From Mucor racemosus (Eukaryota; Mucoromycota; Mucoromycetes; Mucorales; Mucoraceae): a stretch of DNA of 64,000 nucleotides. Shown here piece by piece: positions 39,326-51,500 of this stretch; position 1 is the stretch's first letter; each line of letters starts with the position of its first letter. Both the position numbers and the translations under genes were made by a program. A model generated the notes under the pieces. The model did not search any database. It saw nothing but the letters and a program-made list of their open reading frames with translations, and was not told the DNA's origin. The DNA lies in the NCBI GenBank assembly GCA_027405735.1, contig JAPEHQ010000021.1, positions 806,001 to 870,000 of the forward strand, given 5' to 3'.

Positions 39326-40250
39326 ATGTTATTATGCAACTTTAATAAAGTTTCGAATACTGTCATATTAATCGTTGTAACTGGAATACCCCAAGCAATA
39401 CGAATCAACATGCCTTTAGTAAATGCTTTGAATCCCCCTTCATTTTGCCACATTAACTGTGCAATCTTCATTGGGCCACCTTGATATGCGTGTTCTTGTG
39501 CAGATACTTGCCATCTTGTCTTTATAATATCTAGGGGTGTAGATACAACCACACCCAATGTACTTGCTACAGCTGAGCAAAACAAATATACCAAAAATGT
39601 TTGTTCTTCAACTGTCCATAATACTTTTAATTGTTCATAAACAACAAAATAAGTGACAGTATGGGGCAAAAATACAGCAATAGTCATCCAATATCCGCGA
39701 TAGAACCCTAGTGGGCCTTCTTCCTGAGCGATATTTTTAGCTAATAATATTGTTGTTGTATCTCTCTGTGCGTTTGTCAATATTTGTAATTGACTTTTGA
39801 TTACTTCCATTGGTGTAAAGAATAAACCTGCTGATATTTCAGCAAAACAACCGGAAATAGCATGATTCAGTAAAGCATTTCGTTGGAGCCAACTCACAGA
39901 AAAAGACGTATCTAAATAATTTTTAACGAGCTCATAACAGGAAAGATAGACTGTCAGGGCAGGTACGGAGAAGAGCAGTGTGATGCCTATGCCCTTATAT
40001 AGTGAGCGTATATGCTTGTACCAGGATGTACTTGATTTTTGTTGATCAGAATTAGTTAATAGGGTATATTGCCTTTGCTCGGATTGTGTTTGAATGCGAG
40101 TTTTGATGGTATCCACTGTAAAATACACACAACAAAAGTTAATCTAAATGAAGAATATACATTTTATAATATCTTACATGGATATGTAACAGATCTAGCA
40201 ATAAGAGCAGCGATACTAGAAGCAACAAGATAAAACGAATCTATAGCCAT
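39322..40250 (-). CDS. Mitochondrial carrier family (SLC25) protein
   Basis: A solute transporter of the inner mitochondrial membrane, made of three tandem repeats of about 100 residues. Exons on the minus strand: 40250-40178 and 40115-39322, giving 288 residues. Signature motifs: YPLDTIKTRIQ at the exon junction, TPMEVIKSQLQ in the middle and TPLDIIKTRWQ in the third repeat, each with the P-x-[DE]-x-[IV]-K-x-[RQ] pattern. Without the first exon, the YPLDTIKTR motif would be broken, which supports this start. Substrate cannot be read from sequence with confidence. The stop codon overlaps that of the GT31 gene on the other strand. Confidence 0.9.
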
Positions 40251-40358
40251 GATAGACTCCTTTAACATTAATGAAAAAGAGATAAGGATAAAAGGGATTT
40301 AATTAGATGATGAAACTCATTTATTTATTGATTTAGAATGGGCTGAAGATGAAGGGGT

Positions 40359-40686
40359 TTATCCACCGCTTACAGGTGGAATAATGGCTACTTCGGCATT
40401 TTGCTTTAGAATAGTTGCTGATTCTTTATCTTTTTCCACATAATCCATATCAATTGCATACATTGACATGGATAAAAGCTCTTTTAATTTGTCGCCATAT
40501 GTTGTTATTAAGAAATCCGTTAAATCATTTAGAGTCCAATTATCTGCAGGCAGTTCAATATCTTCAGATTCTTTACATGTAATATCTTTTACACCAGCAA
40601 AATACAATACTTTGATCTATTTTTGCAAACAAGTTATACTTTTAATTTTAAAGTATACTAAATAGAAATATTTATATTACTACCAT
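40359..40686 (-). CDS. MOCS2A: Molybdopterin synthase sulfur-carrier subunit (MoaD/MOCS2A)
   Basis: A small ubiquitin-like protein that carries a thiocarboxylate on its C-terminal glycine and donates sulfur to precursor Z in molybdenum-cofactor synthesis (needed for nitrate reductase, for example). Two exons on the minus strand: ATG alone at 40686-40684, then 40616-40359, giving 86 residues: M + IKVLYFAGVKDIT ... NAEVAIIPPVSGG. 'IPPVSGG' with terminal Gly-Gly and 'VLYFAG' at the start are the family hallmarks. No ATG exists in the main exon before VLYFAG. The splice at 40683/40617 supplies one in frame, directly before the conserved beta strand. MOCS2B was not seen in the window. Confidence 0.85.
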
Positions 40687-40906
40687 AATAAAATGTTGCC
40701 CAAACGGAAAAGATTATTAATACAGGAACTAAGCGAGCACTATCTTTTTTGTTTGTATGACGTGGAGTAGGAATCAGCTCAATTTGCTCAACAAGATTGG
40801 CTTGCTTGCTTGCTTATCCCAAATTGATTTAAAAGGCACAGCAAAAAACCCGCTTTTCAAAAAGATTTCCCTTTTTCCAATTCAAATTATTTAATATTAA
40901 AAAAAG
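40687..40906. promoter_or_regulatory. Shared divergent promoter region of MOCS2A and ATX1
   Basis: 220 bases separate the two start codons. It includes a (gctt)n repeat at 40799-40815. The minus strand has an open frame (LVEQIELIPTPRHTNKK, then LVPVLIIFSVWATFYYG) without a start codon, described in the findings. Confidence 0.4.
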
Positions 40907-41218
40907 ATGGCTGTAAGTTTAATGTTGTTGTTTTTTAAAAATAATCCTAATATCAAATATATCTAGCAATATACTTTCAATGTTGAAATGACCTGTTCCG
41001 GTTGTTCTAATGCTGTTAACAAGGCTTTAACTAGACTTGAAGGTAAGATGACTGCATGTTTCTCTATAAGAAACGAATTCAAGTTTTGACATCTTGTAAT
41101 AGGCGTCGAAAAGATTGACATCAGTTTAGAAAAGCAAGAAGTTGTTGTTGATACCGAACTCCCTCGCGAAACTGTGCTTGCTGCTATCAAGAAGACTGGC
41201 AAGACTGTCAAGGAGTAA
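40907..41218 (+). CDS. ATX1: Copper chaperone ATX1
   Basis: A cytosolic metallochaperone that hands Cu(I) to P-type ATPases of the Golgi (Ccc2 type). Exons 40907-40912 (6 bases: Met-Ala), 40967-41042 and 41103-41218, giving 65 residues. The copper site MTCSGC lies at residues 10-15, then KALTRLEGVEKIDISLEKQ and a C-terminal IKKTGKTVKE with the conserved Lys-rich end (Lys near the copper site, K-T-G-K). Length is slightly below yeast Atx1 (73). Three in-frame exons with regular gt-ag borders, the first among the smallest possible. Confidence 0.93.
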
Positions 41219-42644
41219 AAACATAATACCGTACTTACCCTACCTCAATAAATTTCAAATTTCATCTTGTAATTGAATCTAATACATAAATTGACCAAAT
41301 TTGGTCTTTTTGGACCAAAAATAGTATTCATTTTACCATAATACATTGCCTTCTCTCCTCCTTGTAAGAGTAAATTATATATAAATCAGACGGTAATTTT
41401 CCGCTGAAACATATTTTGATGTAGTAAAGATATATACACATTTTCACAGAAAAAAAAAGTATTATCATGTAAAGCTATTGTTATAAACGTTTTTCGCGAT
41501 TAGCATTTTGCGATAGATACATGGAATGAACTAGTAAAAACTCTTCTAATGGAGGAATGTCCATTGCAATACATTGCGATCATATTCTCGTTTTAGTTTA
41601 ACCTTCACTGTTGTTCTTGATTTCGAGATTTCATAAGCATTTGATGATGTTCTTGGGAGTTACACTCCAGTTGTTAACAGAGTAAAGGTTTTGCACATTG
41701 CCATCTCCTTCCCTGTATGTTGCTCAAGGTTTTCAAGGAGCCTTTCTTTGTCTCTAGGAATTTTATTGACTTTTTACTTGTGCATATAGTTTACATACCT
41801 TTGAGGACAAATTTGGCGATTCTGAAAACTATATTAATTTATGCAGGCAATAAATACAAACCTTCTTTTCATGGGAGAACGATGAATACATGGTGAATAA
41901 TTATTTGAAGCTAAATAAAGAATAAAAATGGAAGGAAGAGATGATATATAATATAGAAAATTATAACTTTATCTATATATACAAACATTACTGATATATT
42001 ATTACATTACTTCATAATGATTGTGATTGTTCAAAGCTTGTCATGCATCAAAGTGCTTGTTTTCAAAGAATTGTTAAAGACTTTTGTAGGTTGTTTGTAC
42101 TGAAAATAACCACAAGGTATCCAGTTTCCTTATGGTATTTTTTTTTCATGTCTATTGTCTGTTAGTTTAGTTGTTTTATCCCCACAAAACAAACCCAAAA
42201 CATAACTTTATCGAATATAGTTGCTTCATCATGCATCGTACACATGTTTATACAGTATAGCATGACTATAAGTGTGCAGCTTATTGCCACCATTGTTCTT
42301 TATCTTGTCAATGAATCCTTACTATCAATTAGCTCTGCTCGCTATAAAATCTGTGGCGAAAGTTTTTAGAATGGGCAGCCCGTCTGGTTTGAGTTTGGTA
42401 AAGATGAAAATATACTCCTGTAGTGTTTAGATGATCATCATTCTTATTCACATATTACTAATGTATACAAAAAGCTGTTTTCAGGCTTCTGCCCTATCTA
42501 TAATTCCATGAAGTCTACAAAATGATAATCGAAATCTTTTCTTGGCTATTACTAAGTAATTCCACTAATTTTATTATGTTACCAAACTAAGCAACTAACT
42601 AATATATACCGTATATATATAGATATATATAGTAGATATATGTA
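41219..42644. other. Intergenic region, first part
   Basis: About 1.4 kb without a recognised gene. It contains the 3' flank of ATX1 and AT-rich DNA with a tata-rich stretch near 42600-42640. Confidence 0.45.
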
Positions 42645-42872
42645 TTAATTAAAGCGAAGTTTTCTTTTGGTATTGCCTATACGATCAGGATTCAAATTAA
42701 TAGGTTTGATTCGAGAACTAGGTATTTGTATGGGTGTGTGGTATGTACTGACATTTTTTAAAGTATTATGAGGTACTCGATTGTGTGGTAATTTTGCAAG
42801 CTCATTGGTGGTTGCTACAACGATTTTACGTATAAATGCAATGATTGGTATAATACCGATAATTTTACACAT
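42645..42872 (-). CDS. Uncharacterised 75-codon ORF, abutting a MITE
   Basis: The ORF starts with an ATG and encodes a hydrophobic N-terminus (IIGIIPIIAFIRKIVVA) followed by a hydrophilic, Pro/Asn-rich tail ending RIGNTKRKLRFN. The start codon touches the end of the foldback element at 42873. I do not recognise the family, and the ORF is no longer than chance allows. If real, the transcript must start inside or beyond the MITE. Alternatively it is a gene fragment cut by that insertion. Confidence 0.25.
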   Translation of the reverse strand: MCKIIGIIPIIAFIRKIVVATTNELAKLPHNRVPHNTLKNVSTYHTPIQIPSSRIKPINLNPDRIGNTKRKLRFN

Positions 42873-43011
42873 ACACTATGAAGAAAAAATCCCTTAATTC
42901 TCTTAATTATGCCATATTAAGATGAAATTTAAAAAAATAAGCAGTGAAAATTTTCTTATTTTCCTTAATGTGGCACAATTAAGAGAAGTAAAGGATTTTT
43001 CTTCATAGTGT
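42873..43011. mobile_element. Foldback MITE (about 139 bp)
   Basis: The first and last roughly 50 bases are inverted repeats: acactatgaagaaaaa at the left and its complement ttttcttcatagtgt at the right, continued by ttctcttaatt / aattaagagaa and cca.attaag / cttaatgtgg. It is almost wholly palindromic, with a short AT-rich loop and no ORF. This is the structure of a non-autonomous DNA transposon. The flanks (cat/tat) leave the target duplication uncertain. Confidence 0.85.
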
Positions 43012-43255
43012 TATGTGTTGATAATTTTCTGTGTGAGAGACATCTTTCAATTGTATTCATTGACAGTAAAAAAAGAGACGCGACATTTCCCATTTTGCGT
43101 TTTTTATAATGCATGAATACTGTCCGGCCTGTAAGCCAAAACGATACGCCATCAATACATTCAATTCAGACATTCTAAATTGATGGCACCCATTAATCAT
43201 TTTTATTTTTCAAAATAACGCTCTATCATATGCAAACTAATTAGTTATACTACTA

Positions 43256-43328
43256 TGTCTGAACAGAACTAAGCATTGTCCGAATAGAACTAAGCATTGT
43301 CTGAATAGAACTAAGCATTGTCTGAATA
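43256..43328 (+). repeat. 21-bp tandem repeat, about 3.5 units
   Basis: Unit tgtctgaatagaactaagca + t, repeated three times with one or two changes and a partial fourth. It lies just upstream of AT-rich, gene-free DNA. The unit shares the 21-base length of the large minisatellite but not its sequence. Confidence 0.9.
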
Positions 43329-43884
43329 TATAGACAGTTTATTATAGAGTAGATAAACAACACGTACGAAACTACGTTAGAATATATAACTGTTGTGATG
43401 AGGACAGCATTGAATTGTAATGATCTATAATTTTGGACTAACAACAAAGGTGGATAATATACTTATAGATATTATTCTTGCTATTATAAATTGGTGATCA
43501 CTGGATTGATGAAGGTTGGTGTTCTTATTTGTAAATTAGATATTTATTAGTGAATAAATAAAAGTAAAGGAAGTGTAACAAGACAGATAAATCTACAAGG
43601 GATCATGTAATAATTTCTTTGTAGTATTTATATAAGGAATGAGGCAAGGTTTTGCATGAATGAAACTGAAATGTTTGACTCATTACATGAATTTCACAGT
43701 TCGACTTGATAATGAAGGGGGTAATATGTAACAAGATTTATGCTGTCGATTGGCTTCAATCACCATAAGCAGATCAAGCATAAATTTCCGGGTTTATTAC
43801 TGGCTTATTTTGGCTAGCATTGCAATGGGGGCACTAGATAGTGTTCTCACAGTAGAATTTTTGATTATAGTATATACTGTACAT
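43329..43884. other. Intergenic stretch
   Basis: No gene or repeat recognised in about 550 bases. Confidence 0.4.
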
Positions 43885-44905
43885 TACAGCTTATAATAAT
43901 ATATGAGAACTGAGTTTCAAAATCGATGTGTTGTAAAATCGATCAAAAAATGATACAAAAACCAAAATCGTTTAAATGCTCATGAACTGAAAAGTAAGTA
44001 GACCTACCGTAATAAATGTTATTTGTACATTTTCAAATTTTGCATCCAACTAAATAAAGTTTAGGTAAACGTTTCCCATTAAATGTTGCGTAAAATGCAA
44101 TTGAATTTTTGGCGGTTTTTTGAATATACACATCACTTTTTATAAGTATATTTTAAATTTAAATAATTGGAAAGATGCTAAACAAAATTATATATCGATC
44201 AAGCTATTGCTGAATGTTTTAACTGCATTTACCGTAGAGAAAATGAGATTTTTGTCAATTTTTTTTTCAATTTCAGAATTTGGAATGAGGGTATATAAGG
44301 GAAAAATGGAAGCTGGAAATGGAGGTACCTTTTTGTACACATTTTTGAGGGTATCTCCACGAAAAATCAATATTTTTAAAAAAAAACTAAATTGGGTCTA
44401 AGAGAGCTCAACGAGCTTGATGACATGAAACTAAAAAAAATATTGCTCAATTTAACGAATATTTGAAATCTACAACAAACATGTAAAAAAAAATGAAAAA
44501 AAAAATAAAAGTGTTCAGAATTTTTTTATAGTGAAATATGTTATAGAGCACTCTAAAACAAGTAGGTTTTATTATTAAAAAGTGTTAGTATAGCTTAATT
44601 TTCTGTAGAGATATGAAGCCTCAAAGCTTTCAATCCTTTAGCAGTGAAATACGCGTAAAAAATCTGAAACATTAGCACTAAAAAATTAATAGCAACTGCA
44701 AAAAATAGGATATTTCCGGATACTTGTTTTTGAATTAAAGTTGAACATCTCAGGTACATTGGCATATAAATTTTTCTTGGTGTTATTTAATAAAAAAAAA
44801 AGTAGAGCAGGGATGAAAAGTGAGACCAAGTTTTTAGGAAAATAGAAGTGCATTTTATCTGTTTTGAACCTTTCAAGAGATATAAAATAATTTTAGGAAC
44901 AGGTA
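43885..44905 (+). repeat. 1-kb repeat E, forward copy
   Basis: Matches 56075-57100 in inverted orientation. Landmarks: 'catgaactg.aaagtaagt', 'ctccacgaaaaatcaatatt', 'gtagagcagggatgaaaagtg'. A moderate number of substitutions indicates an old family. ORFs within it (44120-44401) mirror those in the other copy only in parts. Confidence 0.75.
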
Positions 44906-46546
44906 GTGTAGTATAGCCAATTCATATATATTGTATATCGTCCAAGAAATAAAAGATGAGCTAATACGGCTTCTTGTATGATGTCTCTGTAATTGGTATT
45001 AAAAAATTTATACATTTAAGGATTTTTGGATGGTGAATATTTTTTTTTTTTTTGCAATTTATCAGAAGCTTTTTTCGATTTAAAAAGTTATGCACATCTT
45101 GAAGAGAACATGACGAAGTCAGATATTCCTGTATAGCATAATTGTTCAATTATTTGATTCAATAAGGTTCTCTTATTTTCCAGAGATCCATAATACTTTT
45201 CTTTCTTTTCGATGTAGGAAAGTACTGTCAACTTTCAAACTATTCAGCTCCTGATTTAACTGACAAATCATGCCAACATCATATTTTCAACACATGGCAT
45301 TAAACATAGTTTAATTTTATAAAGGAATTTTTTTTTTTTTTGAGAACAAATCTTTCTATAATACCAAGAAAATTTATTATCTCACAAATGAAAATGAGGT
45401 TTGATTTATGACATAAAAGCAGAAGCAAATGCATTTAAACACCGATGCGTTTTGGATACAACACTAATATCTTGTACCATTATCCTATAAAGTCCAAATA
45501 CGTGGTTCAATTTGTGATTAGTATCAGATTTAGGATTCCATAATACTTTCAAGCTATAATTCAGGTCATGAGGTATTTGTAGTCCCTTCTTATTCTTTTA
45601 GTAAATATGTAATATATGATAAATGTCTTGAAGCTTTTACAATGTATTCTGATTCTGACCCCTGTTTATGACTCTGTTTCTTGGTTTTACCGTTACCTGA
45701 CAAATAAAGAAGGTATTCTAGATTACACTATTATATCATCGCCCGGGGAAAAAAAAGATAAGGAAAGTTCAAATAAAGATAATTTGTAATTTTAAAATGT
45801 GACACACAATGCTCAACAAGATTGTTATTTATTGTAGCAATCATAGAGTAGATTTAAGCTAGTGTAATGGGTAAAGAGAGCTATATACCATTAAAGATGA
45901 TCAAGAAAAAGATATTATATTCTATTCTTTTTACATTTTGAATCAATACGGAATAGATAGCACAGCATCAACAATGTCTCAAGATGATGGTCAATAATCT
46001 GATATTCAGATATAAGAGTCAGAATCATCTATAAACGGCTTAAAATTAGTCATTTACTCCGAAAATGCCTCGCATAAGAAATTACAATAATGATGAGAAC
46101 TGCCAATGATAAATGATGTATATATCCGGCTTATCTAAGGTAGGACGACTATATAGCCAGTCATAGTTTGCATCTAATATGTGTCACTCTTTACTATATA
46201 TCAGAGGGCAATATATATTGAAGATGTAAACAAATAAACATATCAACATTGTTGCTGATTTGAGGAGGCAGAGGATAAGAAGAGGAGGGGGACATCTTAC
46301 TTTATGTGATCTCCGAATCATTTTGGCTGATTTTGTTTTCAATGCATCATTCAGATATTGCGCAATGATCATCTGGATCTCATATCTGGGAGTAAAAATG
46401 ACTCTTACTCCTTCAACTTCATCCTAAATACTGTACACCGATCCTTTCCCAATATAAATAGCTGTAACTTCCAGGAAATCGTTTTTCTGTCATACTTTCT
46501 TTACAATTTAAACTTTTTTTGTTTTTGTTTTATTTTATTATTAAAA
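44906..46546. other. Intergenic region upstream of the phosphoglycerate dehydrogenase gene
   Basis: No gene recognised. Near the 3' end there is a TATA-like aatataaatag at 46451-46461, about 90 bases before the start codon, then a T-rich leader. Confidence 0.45.
46451..46461 (+). promoter_or_regulatory. TATA-like box of the phosphoglycerate dehydrogenase gene
   Basis: aatataaatag, 86 bases before the ATG at 46547. Its position suits a transcription start some 30-60 bases downstream. Judged from sequence and distance only. Confidence 0.4.
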
Positions 46547-48117
46547 ATGGTTCACGCTGAAAAATTAACCGAAAACACTGCTGTTAACGCAAATAATGTC
46601 ACATCTACTGACGTTGAAGATTTAAAGCGCACTCGTTCTGGTTCATTTAGTGTGCCTAAAGCTAAAGTACTCCGTCCCTTTAACACAAGCGAAGTCAAGA
46701 TTTTATTATTGGAAAATGTAAATGAAACTGCTGTCAGTGCTTTTACCAAGCAAGGTTATCAGGTAAGATCATTACCATATCAACAAATGTACATAATCAA
46801 CATGTGATAAACTGACCCTTACATTTGTTTATTTTTGCAGGTCGAAACCTACTCAAAAGCTTTAGTCGGCGATGAATTGATCGAAAAGATTCGAGATGCT
46901 CATGTCATTGGTATTCGTTCAAAGACCAAGCTCACCAAGCAAGTCTTGGAGCATGCAAAGAATTTATTAGCCATTGGTTGTTTCTGCATTGGTACAAATC
47001 AAGTTGATCTCCAAGCTGCTGCTAAACAAGGTGTAAGTTACATCAAATTTATCGTGTTTGGATTTTATTGGATGGGAAGCTAATTTTTACGTTTGACACA
47101 ATTTAGGTTGCTGTGTTCAACTCACCTTTCAGTAACTCCCGTTCCGTTGCCGAGCTTGTTATCGGTGAAATCATCATGCTCGCTCGTCAGTTGGGTGATC
47201 GTAATACTGAAATGCATAATGGTGTCTGGAACAAGGTCTCTAAGGCATGTTATGAAATCCGTGGCAAAGTTTTGGGTATTGTTGGTTATGGCCACATTGG
47301 TTCTCAATTATCCGTTTTGGCTGAAGCTATGGGTATGACAGTTTACTTTTATGATGTACTTCAAATTATGCCTCTTGGTCAAGCTAAACCACTTGAGAGC
47401 CTTGATGAGCTTTTAGCTATAGCTGATTATGTTAGTATTCATGTTCCTGAAACTGAAGATACTAAAAACATGATTGGTGAACATGAATTCAAACAAATGA
47501 AAGACGGTGCCTATTTATTAAATAATGCTCGTGGTACAGTTGTTCAAATTCCCGCTCTTACAAAAGCTCTCCAATCTAGTCGTCTTGCTGGTGCTTGTAT
47601 TGATGTTTTCCCTAAAGAACCTGCTTCCAACGGTCCTAATTTCGATTATTATCCCGAATTATTAGCATGCAAGAACTTGATTTTGACCCCTCATATCGGT
47701 GGATCCACTGAAGAAGCTCAACGCATGATTGGTCTTGAAGTCTCTCAATCACTTACTAAATACATCAATGATGGTACATCTCTTAATGCTGTCAATTTCC
47801 CTGAAATTGATTTGCGTGCTATTCGTGAAGATGACAAGAATACGGTTCGTGTGCTTTACATCCATCAAAATATCCCCGGTGTACTTAGGGTAAGCTTGGG
47901 ATTATAAATAACACTCTTTATTAAACACAAACTAAATTTATAATTATAGGAAATCAACGCAATCTTTGCTGATCATAATGTTGAAAAGCAATATTCTGAT
48001 TCTAAAGGCGATATTGCTTATGTTATGGCCGATATTGCTGATGTTACTGACCTCAAGAGTCTTTACAGCGCAATCATCCAAACTCCTGCCAACATTCAAA
48101 CTCGTATCCTTTACTAA
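46547..48117 (+). CDS. SER3: D-3-phosphoglycerate dehydrogenase (serine biosynthesis)
   Basis: Catalyses the NAD-dependent oxidation of 3-phosphoglycerate, the first step of serine synthesis, in the cytosol. Exons 46547-46762, 46841-47032, 47107-47889 and 47950-48117, giving 452 residues. An N-terminal extension of about 50 residues precedes the substrate-binding domain (VKILLLENVNETAVSAF), as in yeast Ser3/Ser33. Then IGIRSKTKLT, NSPFSNSRSVAELV, the nucleotide-binding GYGHIGSQL near 196, NNARGTVV, and the catalytic His in LTPHIGGSTEEAQ. The end (residues about 385-452) is an ACT-type regulatory domain with VRVLYIHQNIPGVL and VMADIADV, implying serine feedback. The form is complete. Confidence 0.96.
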
Positions 48118-49725
48118 TCAAAACAAAAACTAAATTATTTTAATTCATTTGTAAAATTCCTTTCTTTATCTTTGCATTCAACATACATACCCTTTTCTTT
48201 TAATCTTTATATATTTTATTTTCTCAAGTTAGCATCATGTCTCCTCAACTCGACATGTTATAATAAAAACTACATTTGCTAATGTTAAATTCTATCACAG
48301 TTTATTATGTTTCAATGTCAAAATAGCACCGTTTTAACTTTAACTTGACTGTCTCACCATGAAACAGTGCATGGTAACATTCATATGATAGATTGGCTTT
48401 ATGCGCATCAGTAGAACTTTATTCACTTAAAAACTGCTGATTTTTTGACGATTTACTGCATGACTCAACTTGAATCCTCTTATCCCCTCTGATTGGTCGT
48501 CTGAATCTTTTGAATGCTATAAAAATAGACAAAAGTTTCATTTTCTCGACGAAAAATCAAGATATAGATGCAAATAAACTCTTTAACCGTAGATGATATT
48601 AGTCATTATAAATCGGAAGCATTTTTTTAAAGTTTATTTTTTAAAAAAAAATAGTATTTCAGGGTCAAAATCCAGTATTTTAAACTTTTTGAATCTTAAA
48701 TGTTAATTTGTCTGTGCTTTTGTTCCTAAAAATCACATCAAAAGAGGCACAATTCAGATTTTTTTTAAAAAAAAATTGTTATCAGACAAAGGCTGGCTAC
48801 CGTGAGGTTCTTGGAGCTATTAGAAATTATGTCTTTCACGTCCAAATCGTGAAATCAAGCCAAAAATGCACTACATGGTTTAACCTCCGCGATAAATGTA
48901 TTTTCACTTGAAAAGCATGAAATTACTATCTTAATCAGCGTTTAAATGAGGAAAAAAAATATGAAAGTATTTTAAAGATACTGTTCAAAATATTTTTGTT
49001 TTGTTTTTAGTTTTTTACATATAACCGAATAGCTGAAAAAAATCTTCAAAGAATACTTACTGTTCGGAATATGAACAACAGATGCTGTTTGTTACTGCAT
49101 TTTTTGTCATGCATTTCGTATCAGTGAAACTGATAGTGTCAGTTTTCATGATATCTGATAGATCAAAATTATTTTCTACAGTTTTTCAACAAATATATAA
49201 ATATACTATATATAGATATGAGCTTTGAAAGGTCTCTCGTGTGAGTTAGTTATGGAACTATCGTAACGAATTGCCGCAGAGCATGTTAGAATCACCAGAG
49301 AGTTGCTATTTGTATACATGGTGTACCTACGTTTTATAAAGGTGTTACACTCATATTTAACTTCGAACATCTAATTCTGTTTGTAGATTACAGTCTGTGC
49401 ATTCAAAGTTGTCTTCCTATCAAATATTCTAATTACTGCTCGAAATCCAAGGAGTTTTCTGATAAAGCCTTGACAGAAAGCAGCGGACTCTTTCCAGTAT
49501 TTTTCCATGTGGTGGTAGTAACTTAGTATGTACATTGCACAATAATCATCACACTTGTGATCTAATTCCTAATACAATAGAGTTTATTTAGTTGATCACT
49601 GTCACACGAATTGAGTATAAACTCTCTTTTAGGCTTCTTGAATCTTTTTTCCCTCTTCTTTCTTCCCTCTCCCTCTCTTTTTTTCCTATTATCTTTTAAT
49701 TACTAAATAAGTAAAGTTAATTTTG
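48118..49725. other. Intergenic region between SER3 and the arrestin gene
   Basis: About 1.6 kb of AT-rich DNA without recognised genes. The 67-codon ORF at 48708-48911 has no family features. At 49637-49698 there is a pyrimidine-only stretch of roughly 60 bases (ttttttccctcttctttctt, then ccctctccctc), just before the arrestin start. It is a likely core-promoter element (inference). Confidence 0.5.
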
Positions 49726-50990
49726 ATGAAGCGATTTACCAATGACACAGCCTCTTCAAAAAAGCATCTTCCTGTTCTTTTAGAAATTAGCGATGCACCA
49801 GTATATTTCATCGGCCCAGCAACAAGAGAAAATCCAATGTCTCAAGTTCGAACAAAGTTGATGGGAAGAGTTCTCTTCCAGGATCGCAAAATCAAATGGC
49901 ATCGTGTGAATCTTCAATTTTTAGGCAAAGCAGGCATAGACATCGATGCACCTCGTTCGGCATTCCCACGAGATAATTACCTTAGTGATATGGAAGATCC
50001 AGTAAATGCTAATGCAACTACTAAAATACAAACAACTGTTCCCATATGTGAGGTAGAGAAGGAGCTCATCTTTTCAGGGGAGGAATATATTGAATTTGGT
50101 CTACATTTACCATCTCATTTACCTGCCAGTTGTAGAACTAAAAATGCATTTGTTGAATATACCCTAGTAGCAAATTTCTCTGCTGGCACTTTTTTCAAAA
50201 AGTATAGAACTCATCAAATTGTAACAGTTCATAGACATTATTTACCAAGCCCTAGTGCTATGATCCCTACCTTGGATTTTTCAGGTGTTAAAGAGTGGTT
50301 TGAATGGTCAGCAGAGCTTCCAAAAGCGACTGCAATTGAATCGGGAGAAGTAGTTGTTGCTTTCCGCTGTAGTGTTGAGAAAGAAAGAGTAGAGGTTGAT
50401 AGATTTGAATTAGCTATCGAAGAAATTGAAACATATAGGTAAATCTTTGGACTTATTCTTGGTATAATGTTCTTTTCTAATGATATTTGTTCAGATTTTG
50501 TACAAAACAAGGTGTCCATAGTCTACCGCCAATTATCACACGATTTCCACCTGCCACATATCATTTGCCATCATTTTCAAATAGTTCAGAAACTCATTTT
50601 ATTAGAACGCCAATGCCATTAAGCAAAAATCCCAAAGTCAGGTCAATTCATACACACCAATTTGATCCTTTTCTGGAGATATCTCATCGTTGTAAACTAA
50701 CAGTACACTTTAACAAAATCCCAACATTAAACATTGAGCCTGTGGTCTTGGAGTTCCCAATCATCATCACAGACTATCCTTCCGTTGTTTCAGATTCTGT
50801 CTTATCTCTGGCATCTTCTACACATAATGTCATTTCAACAGAGACATTCCATCAACCGACTGCTATAACCAACGGTGGAGGCGATGATGCTGTTCCAGTT
50901 GATTTAGATTTACCTGAATACACACCACGATATGAAGAAGCTTCTTCTTCAACTTCTGCTAATACTCCCCCTCCAATTGTGACCAATTAA
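49726..50990 (+). CDS. Arrestin-like (alpha-arrestin) protein
   Basis: A likely adaptor that links membrane transporters or receptors to Rsp5/Nedd4-type ubiquitin ligases for endocytosis. Exons 49726-50438 and 50495-50990, giving 402 residues. The arrestin-N fold is suggested by SQVRTKLMGRVLFQDRKIKW, EVEKELIFSGEEYIEFGLHL and NAFVEYTLVANFSAGTFFK. The arrestin-C part has VEVDRFELAIEEIETYR and LEISHRCKLTVHF. Near the C-terminus, LPEYTPRYEEA resembles the LPxY/PPxY motif bound by WW domains. The ATG at 49726 was chosen; the codon before it is TTG. A long pyrimidine tract precedes the gene. Target proteins are unknown. Confidence 0.85.
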
Positions 50991-51209
50991 ACTATCATAA
51001 CTACGCCTGCACACCTTGTACGAAAATGCCTTTACTATTAATTTTATATGTGCTAATAATAATTGTATATATATAATAAAAATCCTTTCCTCTTTTTGAA
51101 TGTTTGTCAATAGTTTTGTTTTATGAGATATCGGGAGATGAATTCGAATCTCGTTCGTAACAGCCATGATTAGGTCCAGTTTGAAATTGTTAATAAAAAT
51201 TTGACTCTT

Positions 51210-51500
51210 AAAGGATTTTTACAACCAAATGTTTATAATAAAACTCTCAATACACATTAGTAAAACAAATGGCATTTATTGTATTCTATATTCTATTATT
51301 TTATTTGTGGGGTTTTTTTTAACACAAATACTTGAGATATTGCTAATAAGAAATACCAAAAAAAAAAGTCGATTTACCGACTCTGATCTAACACTCATTA
51401 GAGAAATACCCCAGAATAAATCTATAAAAGGGTATCATCCGTTTTATTTGTTTTTGAGCGCTAGGTATGACCGCAATCCATGGTGATCTAACATTTACAG
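51210..51500 (+). repeat. Diverged member of the 12.2/14.7-kb repeat family
   Basis: Shares 'tttttacaacca', 'tttataataaa', 'acttgagatat' and 'gagcgc...gatcgcaa' type landmarks in the same order as 14700-15160. Low identity and very AT-rich, so the limits are approximate. Confidence 0.4.
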